Shown here piece by piece: positions 21,901-31,349 of a stretch of DNA of 31,349 nucleotides. A program made the translations under genes and the position numbers. The stretch is taken from NCBI GenBank assembly GCA_008931825.1, contig QXVZ01033809.1, positions 1-31,349 on the forward strand, read 5' to 3'. The notes under the pieces are model-generated. The model was not told where the DNA came from. It saw only the letters and a list, made by a program, of their open reading frames with translations, and did no database searches. Position 1 is the stretch's first letter, and the number at the start of each line of letters is the position of its first letter. This DNA comes from Phallusia fumigata (taxonomy: Eukaryota > Chordata > Ascidiacea > Phlebobranchia > Ascidiidae).

Positions 21901-24900
21901 CACAGAACAATTCCCTGCACCAACACTAAGGTCTTTGGAAAGTTACCGGTAGGCCATAAAACTGCTGAAACTTCTTAATTGTGAAAACAACAAAATACCT
22001 GGGTTACGTTATCCTCCATTGAGTCAAGCTTCACAGCAAGTCCTTCCCTACATCGATCCACGCATTTCAGCACCTCTGGTTCTTCCAGGTAACCGACATG
22101 AACTACCAAGTCCGACAATTTGCCAGTAAAATGCTGCGAAAACTTTGACTCGCGACCTATGAATAAATATGATGTTAGTGCAATTGACTTGGTACAGTCG
22201 CTAGGAAGCGTAAAGAATTTAACACAGACCATAGAGGACAACCCTTTTCTCTATCTAGCTCCCGCGTCCCCCAATAATATGTGATTTACACAACTTTGCG
22301 TTGCGATCATTATGGTTACGACATACCACAATATTGAGTTCATACAAGTGTCACTCTTTAGCAGTCGACTATAAAACATGTTCCGTCACTTTTAATTAGT
22401 GATCAAATATGGTTTGCAGCTCCGTTCAGATGTTCGTTTGGCAAAAAGGGATTCAAAATGCTCTTTTCGTGCTAAAGCGGTGGTTCCCAACCTTTTTTGT
22501 TTTGGGACACCCTTTGGCTGAGACTTGGCCCCCAAAGAGGATTATATGGCAACTACATGAGGTATCGACATCAATCAAGTCACTCTGTTTGCGAGTATTA
22601 TTCACTGTCACGCCTGGTAATACCCAATTTGATGGAAAAACAATTGTACTAAACTGGTCGCGGCACCCCTAAGGCCTGCAAACGGCACCACTGTTGGGAA
22701 ACACTGTGCTGAAGGTTACCCACCTCTGTTATCGTGTAAAAAGAGAATATTTATTATCAGAGACTTGGCGTCTGAAAAAAGTGTTACACGGCATGTACCT
22801 TCATGTTTCAGTGGAATGACTTTACATACTTTTGCGGAGTGAGCTAAACTTGATCTATTACGGTTTCGCTTATGTTTATTGACCCACCTGACCACGATGC
22901 CCCAACTGTCCATTTGGTCCCGTATGGTGATGAGTGCAGAGGATAATCGTCCGCTATAAGGAAGGGAACTTTTTCTTCCCCGTCCAAAAACAGAGTGGCA
23001 TTGGGAAAGTTGACGTTGATAAGTATTCGGTACCAACGGCCTCCACAATCCTAGATGGAAAAATGGCAGGTTAATTAAAGTTCGAGTAGGGCGATTTGGA
23101 CTATTGTGCAGTAGATTGGTAGAGGTCATTCGGTGTTTCAATTCATCTATTATTAAAATATTTGAGACAGTGAATCGAAAGATTTTTATCGGCAAAACCA
23201 TCGCACCTGGCGTCACGGGCAAAATGCGATATGACTTAAATATTCGACGCACAACTTGGGACATCAATGATTGAGCAGATAAATGACGTCACACTGAAGC
23301 AGTGGGCTCTTAACCAGGGGTAAGAGATCTGTTTCTCGGGTGTACGAGGATGTTACATCATTGGGCTAATTGTATAGATACTCCACTTTATCTATAACAT
23401 CCGAACAAAAGTTGTTTGCTATTTAAACATGAAAGGAATAGTTACTTTCCGGAAATTACAGAAGGGTGTACGGGAACTGGTTGTTAATTTCAAAGGGGTA
23501 CGACAAGCAAAAAAGGTTAAGAACTACTGCGCCAAAGCGTACTCCTTTTCTTAGAACGCCAGCAGTCTAATCAGACAAATCGTATCATATGTGACCATAG
23601 CCGGACAACTGTCAAGCAGAAAACAGCTCGACCACACGAAGCCCGAACAAGTTAGGTCGGAAGGGCGGATGATGTCGATGACATGCGGCGATGAATTATG
23701 TAAGACAAGCAGTCACGAGCACAAGCACATAGGGCAAGTGGTGCTGCATACTTAAAAGCTCGCCCGACCATCGATCCGCGACTTACGCAAGCTGCCGCCC
23801 ACTCGCGTTTTCCATTATTAATATCGCGTTGCAGCGGTTGAGAACCGACACTTGCCAGACCTATAATGGGCAAGAAGCAATTTCGACGGCATGACGTCAT
23901 AATCCCGGGCGCCGGTAAGGAAAGATGGGGATTCTTATGTAACTGTTTTCGCGGGCGAATTTTTTATTTCAACCTGGGATCAGGATGTTTCTATCAGACC
24001 AGAAGTGTACAAATACTTTTCGGCGCGACCCGCAAAAGTAATCCTAAAGTTTCGAGAAACTAACTTTTTATGAGCATGATTATAGGCAAGTTAAATGTGG
24101 GTAAATATGCGATACCAGTAGTTATTAAATAATCTTGATTAGTGGTAACCTGTGTACATGAGGTATTATGCGCTAGCACGCTCTACCAAACTTGACCAAA
24201 GTAGTTATATTGACATTTTTTGCGACTCAAGTTTCTTCTGCCTGTTGCTTTTTTTGCGCTGTTTTAGGTCCAAAATCAATGGAGATTATCCAACGTCGCC
24301 ACAATGTCTAAACCAAGATTTCGTAAAGCAATGTGCAAGCATTAGATTACGCCCGCAATCATAATCCCTAACATGTGACGCCACATTAACAAAAACATTT
24401 GCTCGCCATCGATTCACGGATTAACGACAAAAAAGCCTGAGCCCTGTCACCAAAGACATTCGGTCTACCACAAGAATCTTTTGCATAGGTGGTTATTTAT
24501 AACATCAATCTGGACTCCAAAATGGGGACAATCAATGAAGATTAAAAGGAAACAAAAGGTTGCATTGTGTACAGGTTTAGTTCTAACGCTGATGTCACAT
24601 TTACAAACACAACAGTTCTCTACGTTTTTCTGCCTTTCCTAGTTTTGAGACTAAAACTGGGAAAGTACTTCTATAAAGCTGATCTGGAATCAAAAGCATT
24701 GGTTTCCAAAGTGTAATTGGAATTAACAAATTAAAAAAAATGGTCATTTTCTAGTGAGTGTTTTGATTGATTGGCTAGTTCTGCGTTATAACAACATCGG
24801 CCGTACTTGTTTCTACATTTTTAAGTAAGACGATTTTTGAGGACAATGAAAACGACTTTTTTAACCAACAGTTTCAGTGGAGCGATTACGACGTTAAAAA

Positions 24901-27900
24901 CAACTTGTGCAAAGATCCAACACCGGGCTTGTAACCACCGAAGACCTTCAATTGGGTCCTTAAACGCCATGATGACAGTCAGTCTCCTNTTCTGCCTGTT
25001 GCTTTTTTTGCGCTGTTTTAGGTCCAAAATCAATGGAGATTATCCAACGTCGCCACAATGTCTAAACCAAGATTTCGTAAAGCAATGTGCGAGCATTAGA
25101 TTACGCCCGCAATCATAATCCCTAACATGTGACGCCACATTAACAAAAACATTTGCTCGCCATCGATTCACGGATTAACGACAAAAAAGCCTGAGCCCTG
25201 TCACCAAAGACATTCGGTCTACCACAAGAATCTTTTGCATAGGTGGTTATTTATAACATCAATCTGGACTCCAAAATGGGGACAATCAATGAAGATTAAA
25301 AGGAAACAAAAGGCTGCATTGTGTACAGGTTCAGTTCTAAAGTTGATGTCACATTTACAAACACAACAGTTCTCTACGTTTTTCTGCCTTTCCTAGTTTT
25401 GAGACTAAAACTGGGAAAGTACTTCTATAAAGCTGATCTGGAATCAAAAGCATTGGTTTCCAAAGTGTAATTGGAATTAACAAATTAAAAAAAATGGTCA
25501 TTTTCTAGTGAGTGTTTTGATTGATTGGCTAGTTCTGCGTTATAACAACATCGGCCGTACTTGTTTCTACATTTTTAAGTAAGACGATTTTTGAGGACAA
25601 TGAAAACGACTTTTTTAACCAACAGTTTCAGTGGAGCGATTACGACGTTAAAAACAACTTGTGCAAAGATCCAACACCGGGCTTGTAACCACCGAAGACC
25701 TTCAATTGGGTCCTTAAACGCCATGATGACAGTCAGTCTCCTAATGTGGTCATTTTAAAATCCACATGAAGACTGTAGGGGACTTCAGGCTAGACGAAAT
25801 GGGCACTTACGATGAAAACTTGTTGCCGTTAACCTAACTGGTGCTTCATCAGAAACACTTGCGCCAGTGTGGGCGTCGACGGGTTAATGCCATCTGATCC
25901 GGTTAGTAAATGCGATTTTGCCGATAAAAATGGCAAGACAAACTACTTTCCAGCAACACCACACGGCCTTGTGGTGGCCCAAGGTGTTATAAATTTTGTT
26001 TCATTTTAAATTGTATTAAGTTTTGATGCGGTGTCGATTTTTTGCGCAGACATCAACCGAAGTTTTTAAGTGGCCTTGTCGTAAAGGGAAAGCCCAAAAA
26101 ATTTCACTTGAATTGACTACCAGCGATGAGACGATTAAAACGCAGAACTTTCCTTACAAAAGTGACATGTAGTACGGTTTTACATTGAGAAATATACGTG
26201 GCCAAAAACACTGGAAAAAATTTACCCTAACAAAAATTTGCTACCTAGTCGGGTCGACGTATAATTAGTATTAGATTTTATGGGGTTTTGTTGTAGATGT
26301 AGAGCACCGTACCTCCCTGTTGGAAAGCTTCCAGTGCCACTCGGCAGGCGACAGACTTCCCCTGGCGCCAACTTCGTTCCGTACCAGCAACATCACGTGA
26401 CAGTGACGTACGTACACTGACAGATGTTGGCGACTCAAACCTGAATAACAGACGAAAACAAGTTATTACCGGTTCTTTTGACATCAAATGCCAAAAAACA
26501 CAGTTTTTTTGGTAAATTTGGTTTGTCGTTAAAAATTCATTAGCAAACTCTAGCACAGGACTCGGTAAACATTTATTCCGAAGCTTCGCCAATACCGCTG
26601 GTTCTTGTATTTTTGGAATTGTCATGTACGCCGCTAGGGATGCTGTGTTGCACAAGTCTCGGTAAGTATGTGCCGTAAAACTGGGAAGGTTAGAAACCAC
26701 AGCAGTAAGTTCACGAGCAAGTCATAAGTTACTCGCCCTACCAGTGATGGCGCGGGTGTTGAACAGTGCGGCCTATTTCCCTACTTTGATCAGATCACAA
26801 CCGAGAAACTGACTTTCGCCTAAGAAATTTAACTCAAGGCATTCAATCATATTGCTTTCCAGGTGTTCCTGGACTTGAATGTTCTATCTTAATTTATTGT
26901 TACATAACAACACTGTTATATAACAACCACCAACTCAAATAATCAATGGCTACAGGTGGTGCAACCAGCTGTCTATGTTTTAGTCACGCCACCGATTTCA
27001 GCTTCATATTCCAGGCGGCCAGTAAGCGTTGCGCGACCAGCTACAAAGTAATATGTGCCCCACAGTTTGCCGACAACTGCTCTAGCACAATTGGGGCGAA
27101 TATCGATTGAAAAACACCGCGATCCCAGTCATACCCGAAGGTGTACCTAGTAAAAGTCTATTTTGAAAGGCGAAAAAGGGGAAAAAACATGGGGCTGACG
27201 ATTGATAACCGAATTGACTTGGAGGACAACGGTCAAAACAATAATTAGACAGTTCAGCAACGAATCAAAAAATCATTCAAATGCCCACCAGAACTGTCCG
27301 ACTTGCAAAGGACCGTCTGCTTTTCGCCAGAGCTCCGGTTTTCGTCTAAGAACATGCGAAACGACACAGCGAACTTGGATGTCAACTCCAAGGCGTCCAA
27401 AGCCGGGGAAACCGTGTCGTCGAGAATAACCAGCGCTTGATCCAAACCGTTAAAGTTGAAAATTCTGCCGCCTTCCTTAGCCACTGCCCTCTGCAAACAG
27501 GTTTTGCTTGAATTAATCGTGTTGGTTCGGTTTCGAGTTCACTGGAGTGAGAAATCGGATTTGGGAACAGATTGTGTATCGAAGTCTTGGTGTGGTGTTT
27601 GCACAAAGCATCCGTTGTTTATATTTAAATCGGGCGCCTATATTATTGTTTGGTTATATATTCAGCTCTATACGCTAAACTTGAATTCTTATTCCAATTG
27701 TGTTGCAAGCTGCAGTGTCTCTTTCTTAATTTTTCCAAAATACGTTAAAATGCTATTGGGCAAATGTACAAAACGATTGGTTGTGTACTCTTACAAAAAG
27801 AGCTATTTTTTTAAGTTGTGTAAAAAACGACATGGGGTACACAAATTAGGGACACCTATTAAGCGATTATTAGAGTTGATAAACAGAAACAAGTACAAAT

Positions 27901-29373
27901 TTGGTTTGCTGATTAAATATTGCTTTCGTTCCGGCAAACGACCTTCAGAAAGGCAAACCACACTTATGCGTGTAGTGAAAGACGGGCGTATCAAGCAAAC
28001 CTTTGGATCACTGCTTCCCTAAAATGTCAAAGCCAATTTCGATGTAACCTGCCTACGTACAGGAAATTCAGTGCGTTACGTAATAACCAATTCATTCATT
28101 CGGCGAGACTGAGAGGCGACGTCGGCGGAACGAAAAACATTTTGAGGGGTATAACCGTTTGCGAGACGAAGCATAAAACCGCTTACACCCCGTTTGTTAT
28201 GACGAGATACCTGAGAGAATTCAATTCGCCCGTGACCACCCAGTTTATCTTTCCTTTCGGTAGCATGTCGCGTCGTTGCACAAAACAGAGAGGCCTTTCA
28301 TCTGTTTTCGGAAACAGGGGGTGTACCTATTCAATAGCGTAGCCAGCCCAAACTTTTAGAGGAGGCTAAATATGTAAAACTTGGAAATTTTTGCCAGGCC
28401 TTACTTACGTTGATGTACAATAAAGTTTATTTGGGGGCAGTTTCCCTTCCCCCTTTGCCTAGGGCCATGAATCTATTCACCAGTCTCCAAATGTGCAAGC
28501 AATTTTCATGCAGGAATATCAGTTTTGGAGTAAATTAATTTCATTGTCAACTAAATATCGTTTTTTAATCAATTTCAAAGAGACGTTCAGGTTACAGCGG
28601 CGACGCGCAATTACAAAGGTGATGTTATTGCAATGCAATATTAATAGAAAACTGGGTGGAGACATGGCACAGGGGCATAATTTGGCAGTTCGTGGGTCTA
28701 ATAAATTATGAAGGCTGCATAAGTACCAAGGTACATTGAAATCCTGTTTTAAAATTGCTATAGCTTCGTGCACTTCGTTGTAAGAAGTTGCACGAAATAA
28801 GTCCACTAGACACTAACATATTGTTAATGCAAAACTTACAAACAAAATTTTCAATCAAACATGTACCTTTAAAATTGGCAGATTGTTTGCATACGTCGAA
28901 TCAGCAGAGTAATCACCAATGAGATAGTTATATTCAGCAAATGATGGCAGTAGTTCAAGCAGTTGCTTGTCTTCATTTGCTAAATGAAAACAAACATAAA
29001 TGAAATTTGAAAACCTACACCAGCATTTATGGCATTTTTGTGACAAAACAACATTGCATATTTCAATTCTTCCTCTGTCCAGGAGTAGATTTAAAAAAAG
29101 GTTAATGTTTTTCTGTCCATAAATAGTTCCGAACACAAATGTATTTCCCAGATTAAACAGTAAAATATTTACCACATTTTCTCCTGGTGTCTGCAGTAGT
29201 GTAAGTATCTCTGTCACAACCAGTGATTGAATGCACGTCACTCATATCAAGCGAAATTATAACGTCAATTTGTTGGATGGCTGTGCTTGCAACACAAGTT
29301 GCCAATTCCACCTTGTCAGCTATTGGAACTGATTTTGTGAGTGTTGGAACAAGCTCAATTCTTTCATTAAATC
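18757..29373 (-). CDS. CLSTN: Calsyntenin (alcadein), 3' thirteen exons; 5' part beyond window
   Basis: Minus-strand exons in order: 29373-29173, 28979-28867, 27490-27289, 26440-26313, 23050-22888, 22156-21999, 20752-20604, 20410-20217, 20152-19997, 19932-19787, 19719-19536, 19257-19025, 18942-18757. The sum is 2213 nt, which gives 736 aa plus stop after a partial first codon; every junction is in phase. Family-diagnostic segments include GCDRDTY, CKSDSSG, PAEWHWKL, LFLDGEEKVPF...DYPLHSSPYGT, KLSDLVVHVGYLEEP, YFNSRQFPATGRRR, MYVMVVPPPDPTISLAGG, FSLTCFELNGRFHSNTY, a transmembrane helix (ATPAIVIGICVGLMALLVV) and the kinesin light chain-binding DLDWDDSAMTITVNPLE. Known role: type I membrane protein of neurons with two cadherin repeats and a laminin-G-like domain, shed by secretases and linked to kinesin-1. 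The cadherin repeats and signal peptide are not in the window. Confidence 0.96.
19025..19257 (-). CDS. CLSTN: Calsyntenin exon (transmembrane, WDDS motif)
   Basis: Acceptor ctttaaccag, donor GAG|GTAGAA; 233 nt. It encodes the single membrane span (ATPAIVIGICVGLMALLVV), then an acidic cytoplasmic segment ending DLDWDDSAMTITVNPLE, the first kinesin light chain-binding WDDS motif. Read-through past the donor stops after three more codons (VEL, stop at 19013-19015), giving an alternative short C-terminus. Confidence 0.95.
19389..19431. mobile_element. hAT-type terminal inverted repeat remnant
   Basis: cagtggtttcaaacc (19389) faces ggttgggaaccacca, the reverse complement of a CAGTGGTTcCcAACC-type terminus, only about 12 bp apart. 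This looks like an internally deleted MITE in a calsyntenin intron. No clear target duplication. Confidence 0.4.
19536..19719 (-). CDS. CLSTN: Calsyntenin exon (juxtamembrane ectodomain)
   Basis: Acceptor taactaccccag, donor CG|GTAATT (weak); 184 nt. It begins MTILKPGVPLVPE and is poorly conserved, as expected for the extracellular stalk near the sheddase sites. Confidence 0.85.
19787..19932 (-). CDS. CLSTN: Calsyntenin exon
   Basis: Acceptor atttcgtgcag, donor GTG|GTAAGT; 146 nt. It encodes YEKVLRSVTYYNARADDYDE, then FSLTCFELNGRFHSN, matching YEEVLHLLRYRN and FKLICSELNGRYISN. Confidence 0.96.
19997..20152 (-). CDS. CLSTN: Calsyntenin exon
   Basis: Acceptor ttttgcatag, donor CGGG|GTATTT; 156 nt. 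It encodes GTLDSCVITEYYDVG and IEQRTNGVAIRG, matching the family's DLDTCEVTV and KGIEVSSS..FTG segments. Confidence 0.92.
20217..20410 (-). CDS. CLSTN: Calsyntenin exon
   Basis: Acceptor tgatcgacag, donor GAAG|GTTAGT; 194 nt. It encodes CTANSTKCPVVDD, then MYVMVVPPPDPTISLAGG, matching VDGYVMVLQPEEPKISLSG. Confidence 0.94.
20604..20752 (-). CDS. CLSTN: Calsyntenin exon
   Basis: Acceptor tttctag, donor AC|GTGAGT; 149 nt. It encodes DYDPQFRLRVSTNGSDG and IYFNSRQFPATGRRRVTV, matching ISYLNSRQFPTPGIRRL. Confidence 0.95.
21999..22156 (-). CDS. CLSTN: Calsyntenin exon (end of LG-like domain)
   Basis: Acceptor tttattcatag, donor CAG|GTATTT; 158 nt. It encodes FSQHFTGKLSDLVVHVGYL and VLKCVDRCREGL, matching the family's FF.G.LAGLTLRSG and VIDCLYTCKEGL. 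Confidence 0.95.
22478..22706. mobile_element. hAT-like MITE with 8-bp target duplication
   Basis: The ends are cggtggttcccaacc (22478) and gttgggaaacactg (to 22706). The flanking octamers are tgctaaag (22470-22477) and tgctgaag (22707-22714), a 7 of 8 match, the duplication length expected for hAT transposons. The element is 229 bp, non-coding, and inside a calsyntenin intron. Confidence 0.8.
22888..23050 (-). CDS. CLSTN: Calsyntenin exon (LG-like domain)
   Basis: Acceptor ttccatctag, donor G|GTGGGT; 163 nt. It encodes WYRILINVNFPNATLFLDG and DYPLHSSPYGTKWTVGAS, matching WHHYVLNVEFPSVTLYVDG and DYPLHPS. Confidence 0.95.
23300..23529. mobile_element. hAT-like MITE in calsyntenin intron
   Basis: The ends are cagtgggctcttaacc and ggttaagaactactg, imperfect inverted copies of a CAGTGGTTCTTAACC terminus. 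The length is 230 bp, nearly equal to the element at 22478. The flanks cactgaag and cgccaaag agree at 5 of 8 positions and differ only by transitions. Confidence 0.65.
24236..25742. repeat. Direct duplication around the N at 24989 (probable unmerged overlap)
   Basis: Copy A is 24236-24988 and copy B is 24990-25742, both 753 bp, with only a handful of substitutions. It lies wholly within the large calsyntenin intron 23051-26312 and contains no exon. Confidence 0.93.
26313..26440 (-). CDS. CLSTN: Calsyntenin exon (LG-like domain)
   Basis: Acceptor tctgttattcag, donor GAG|GTACGG; 128 nt. It encodes HLSVYVRHCHVMLLVRNE and PAEWHWKLSNRE, matching HHYSLYVHGCRLIFL and PAEFHWKL. The true frame differs from the longest open frame over this interval. 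Confidence 0.94.
27289..27490 (-). CDS. CLSTN: Calsyntenin exon (start of LG-like domain)
   Basis: Acceptor gtttgcag, donor G|GTGGGC; 202 nt. It encodes RIFNFNGLDQALVILDD, then KFAVSFRMFLDENRS and LCKSDSS, matching the family's F.FNGTQAV, F(T/S)(I/L)S(V)W and (I/L)C(S/K)SD blocks. Confidence 0.93.
28867..28979 (-). CDS. CLSTN: Calsyntenin exon (linker)
   Basis: Acceptor tttcatttag, donor AAG|GTACAT; 113 nt. It encodes ANEDKQLLELLPSFAEYNYL and ends NNLPILK; it aligns with the ELLPSPSGSLNW region of vertebrate calsyntenin. Confidence 0.88.
29173..29373 (-). CDS. CLSTN: Calsyntenin exon (post-cadherin linker)
   Basis: Acceptor ccgctgtctgcag, donor G|GTAAAT; 201 nt, entered in phase 1. It encodes FNERIELVP...VELATC and ends with GCDRDTYTTADTRRKC; GCDRDTY is invariant in calsyntenins. 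Confidence 0.93.
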
Positions 29374-29748
29374 CTGCAGACAGCGGAAATAAAATAATTT
29401 TTTAGTTGTCTAGCAATTTGTCATGGTCAGGGTAGGGAACACAAAATACAAAAATAGATACAAAGTGGTAGCTAAGTGTAAAATGCTTGTACTGATATGA
29501 GTAGTTGTAAAGTACATTTTGTTTCAATATATAGAACAGCCATTAAAAGGGTACAGTAAAAAAATGTCCTTATATTTTTATCTTGTAGTTTTCATACTTT
29601 TTCACACAGAAAACAGTGTATAGGTTAACAAATGCCTGGGAACAGACACTAAAATATGCACAAAAACTCCCAAGAGAGGTATCTGAAACTCCTTGGGAAA
29701 TATCATACATTTTTTGTGACAAGTCTGCGGAGCCTACAGAGAGTAACA

Positions 29749-30867
29749 GACTAGGTTCATTTCTGAGGGCATGCTCTCTGGAGACCAGGGTAGGTGTGAT
29801 GACAGGTGTATAACACAGACATAAAATATTGATGTGATGCAGAAGCAAGTTTTCTGCACTACATTCAGGTAAGGTGCTACATCATTCCATGTCAACATGC
29901 TTACACTAACAATGCCTGCTTAAACAAAGTTTCATGTTGACTACGTGATGTGTTAGAACAGCAAAATTCTTTATTTTTTAGATGTTTGTAAAATGTTATT
30001 ACAATTTATGTAAATATATATTGTTATGTGACTTGGAAGAATTGTTTAATTCAATGTGTTCAGTGCTTACATGTTTGTACTTGTTTTTTTTTAAAGTGTT
30101 ACTTTAACAAAATCAATGCCAAACTCAATTTAAATTTTCACAGACTTCATAAAAAAACACACAACGATATCTATTTTATGCAATAAACAAAATCAGACAG
30201 TTGCTGCAATTAAACATTATAATGCTAAAATTGATCATTCATGCTGCAGAAGGCCTTTGTAGAACAAAGGAAATAATTGGCTTTGTTAAATGGGGAATTA
30301 TCAGAATCTTCTGATNGACTAGGTTCATTTCTGAGGGCATGCTCTCTTGAGACCAGGGTAGGTGTGATGACAGGTGTATAACACAGTCTTTATTGTGATC
30401 CAGAACCAAGTTTTCTACACTACATTCAGGTAAAGTGCAACATCATTCCATGTCAACATGCTTACACTAGCAGTGCCAAGTTAAACAAAGTTTCATGTTG
30501 ACTATGTGATGTATCAGAACAGCAAATTTCTTTATTTTTTAGATGTTTGTAAAATGTTGTTACAATTCATGTAAATATATGTTGTTATGTGACTTGGAAG
30601 AGTTGTTTAATTCAATGTATTCAGTGCTTACATGTTTGTACTTGTTTTTTTTAAAAAGTTGTTGCTTTAACAAAATCAATGCCAAACTTAATGGAAACTT
30701 TCACTGACTCCTTAAAAAACACACAACGATATCTATTTTATGCAATAGACATAATCAGACAGTTGCTGCAATTAAACATTATAGTGCTTAAATGGATTTT
30801 ATTCATGCTACAGAAGGCCTTTGCAGAACAAAGGCAATAATTGGCTTTGTTAAATGGGGAATTATCA
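29749..30867. repeat. Direct duplication around the N at 30316 (probable unmerged overlap)
   Basis: Copy A is 29749-30303 and copy B is 30317-30867, about 553 bp each, with visibly more differences than the other pairs. Copy A carries about 12 bp of extra, non-matching sequence just before the N. Confidence 0.88.
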
Positions 30868-30870
30868 ACA

Positions 30871-31093
30871 TGAACACATGCTAATAAATAGTGCTGAAAA
30901 TGCAGGTTTGGTCCCACAGAGCTACAGCCAAGGGTAATTAATGACCTTGCATCAATAATGCAGAGTCTGCTTGACAAGGCANTGAACACATGCTAATAAA
31001 TAGTGCTGAAAATGCAGGTTTGGTCCCACAGAGCTACAGCCAAGGGTAATTAATGACCTTGCATCAATAATGCAGAGTCTGCTTGACAAGGCA
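30871..31093. repeat. Direct duplication around the N at 30982 (probable unmerged overlap)
   Basis: Copy A is 30871-30981 and copy B is 30983-31093, 111 bp each and apparently identical, both starting tgaacacatgctaat and ending cttgacaaggca. Confidence 0.93.
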
Positions 31094-31349
31094 TTTCTCA
31101 AATATCAATTAGAGGAAATGAAATTCCAATGTCAAGATAATTTGGCAGCAGATAACATTTTATCAGAAATAAAACTTGTAATCTAGGCTTCTGTTAGGCT
31201 TCAAGGCAAAAGTTACCAAAACTACAAGGTGACTACAGGCCAATCAAATTATTGATTAGTACTGAAGCATGTCAAAATAACGAGCCACAACTTGGCTGTC
31301 AACTAAACAGAGCACCTAACTGCAAAACAGTATTTGGTAAAGTTCAGAA

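Larger units (their letters stand above)
29374..31349 (-). other. CLSTN: Calsyntenin intron (5' part of gene beyond edge)
   Basis: Upstream of the exon ending at 29373 no further calsyntenin exon is visible. Cadherin-repeat motifs (DxNDN, DxD, LDRE) are absent on the minus strand. The stretch is AT-rich and partly inflated by two contig-end duplications. Confidence 0.6.

Noticed and set aside
22716..23267. 183-aa open frame on the minus strand
   Set aside because: It covers the calsyntenin exon 23050-22888 in a different frame from the true one. The conserved frame with DCGGRWYRILINVNF is bounded by splice sites and is in phase with its neighbours.
26278..26700. 140-aa open frame on the minus strand
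   Set aside because: It overlaps the calsyntenin exon 26440-26313 in the wrong frame. The real frame gives the conserved PAEWHWKL segment.
27456..28022. 188-aa open frame on the plus strand
   Set aside because: It runs antisense through a calsyntenin exon and the adjacent intron, has a Lys/Tyr/Phe-rich composition typical of AT-rich non-coding DNA, no recognisable motif and no ATG context of note.
1..31349. CRISPR array, prokaryotic operon or phage
   Set aside because: No spaced short repeats or operon-like coding density. Genes are split by GT-AG introns with animal homology.

Overview
The window is eukaryotic genomic DNA with AT-rich introns, short exons and GT-AG splice sites. By manual splicing I resolved three protein-coding genes whose reading phases close at every junction. 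The gene content (a calsyntenin, an Abraxas-family BRISC/BRCA1-A scaffold and a protein with a YAP/FAM181-type TEAD-binding loop), the compact introns and the high apparent polymorphism fit an invertebrate deuterostome. An ascidian tunicate such as Ciona is my best guess, but that is an inference. Layout: (1) 1-1846 has no recognisable gene. (2) 1847-4732, minus strand: a complete six-exon Abraxas-family gene, 395 aa. (3) 4733-11478: 6.7 kb of intergenic DNA between divergent genes, with a perfect 12-bp hairpin, an 18-G run, and a long stretch (7321-10629) inflated by duplicated contig ends. (4) 11479-16226, plus strand: a five-exon gene for a 799-aa, mostly disordered protein carrying a TEAD-binding omega-loop motif in exon 3. 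Its last exon is present a second time at 16680-17145. (5) 17395-18756: gap between convergent genes. (6) 18757-29373, minus strand: the 3' thirteen coding exons (736 aa plus stop) of calsyntenin, from just after the cadherin repeats to the cytoplasmic tail. Its 5' exons lie beyond the right edge. (7) 29374-31349: intronic DNA of calsyntenin with duplicated contig ends. A unifying technical point: all seven single N characters sit exactly at the junction of a direct duplication. The sequence before each N is repeated after it at near-identity. These are best read as unmerged contig or haplotype overlaps, not biological tandem repeats, and the duplicated terminal exon is probably one of them. 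Functional links between the genes are not evident: K63-deubiquitinase scaffold, putative TEAD/Hippo cofactor, and synaptic/kinesin cargo adaptor. Points most worth a second look are the TEAD-binding-loop protein, the strong local excess of the palindrome TGACGTCA inside and around exons from 11.6 to 23.9 kb, the apparent choice of calsyntenin C-termini, and several small hAT-like MITEs in introns.
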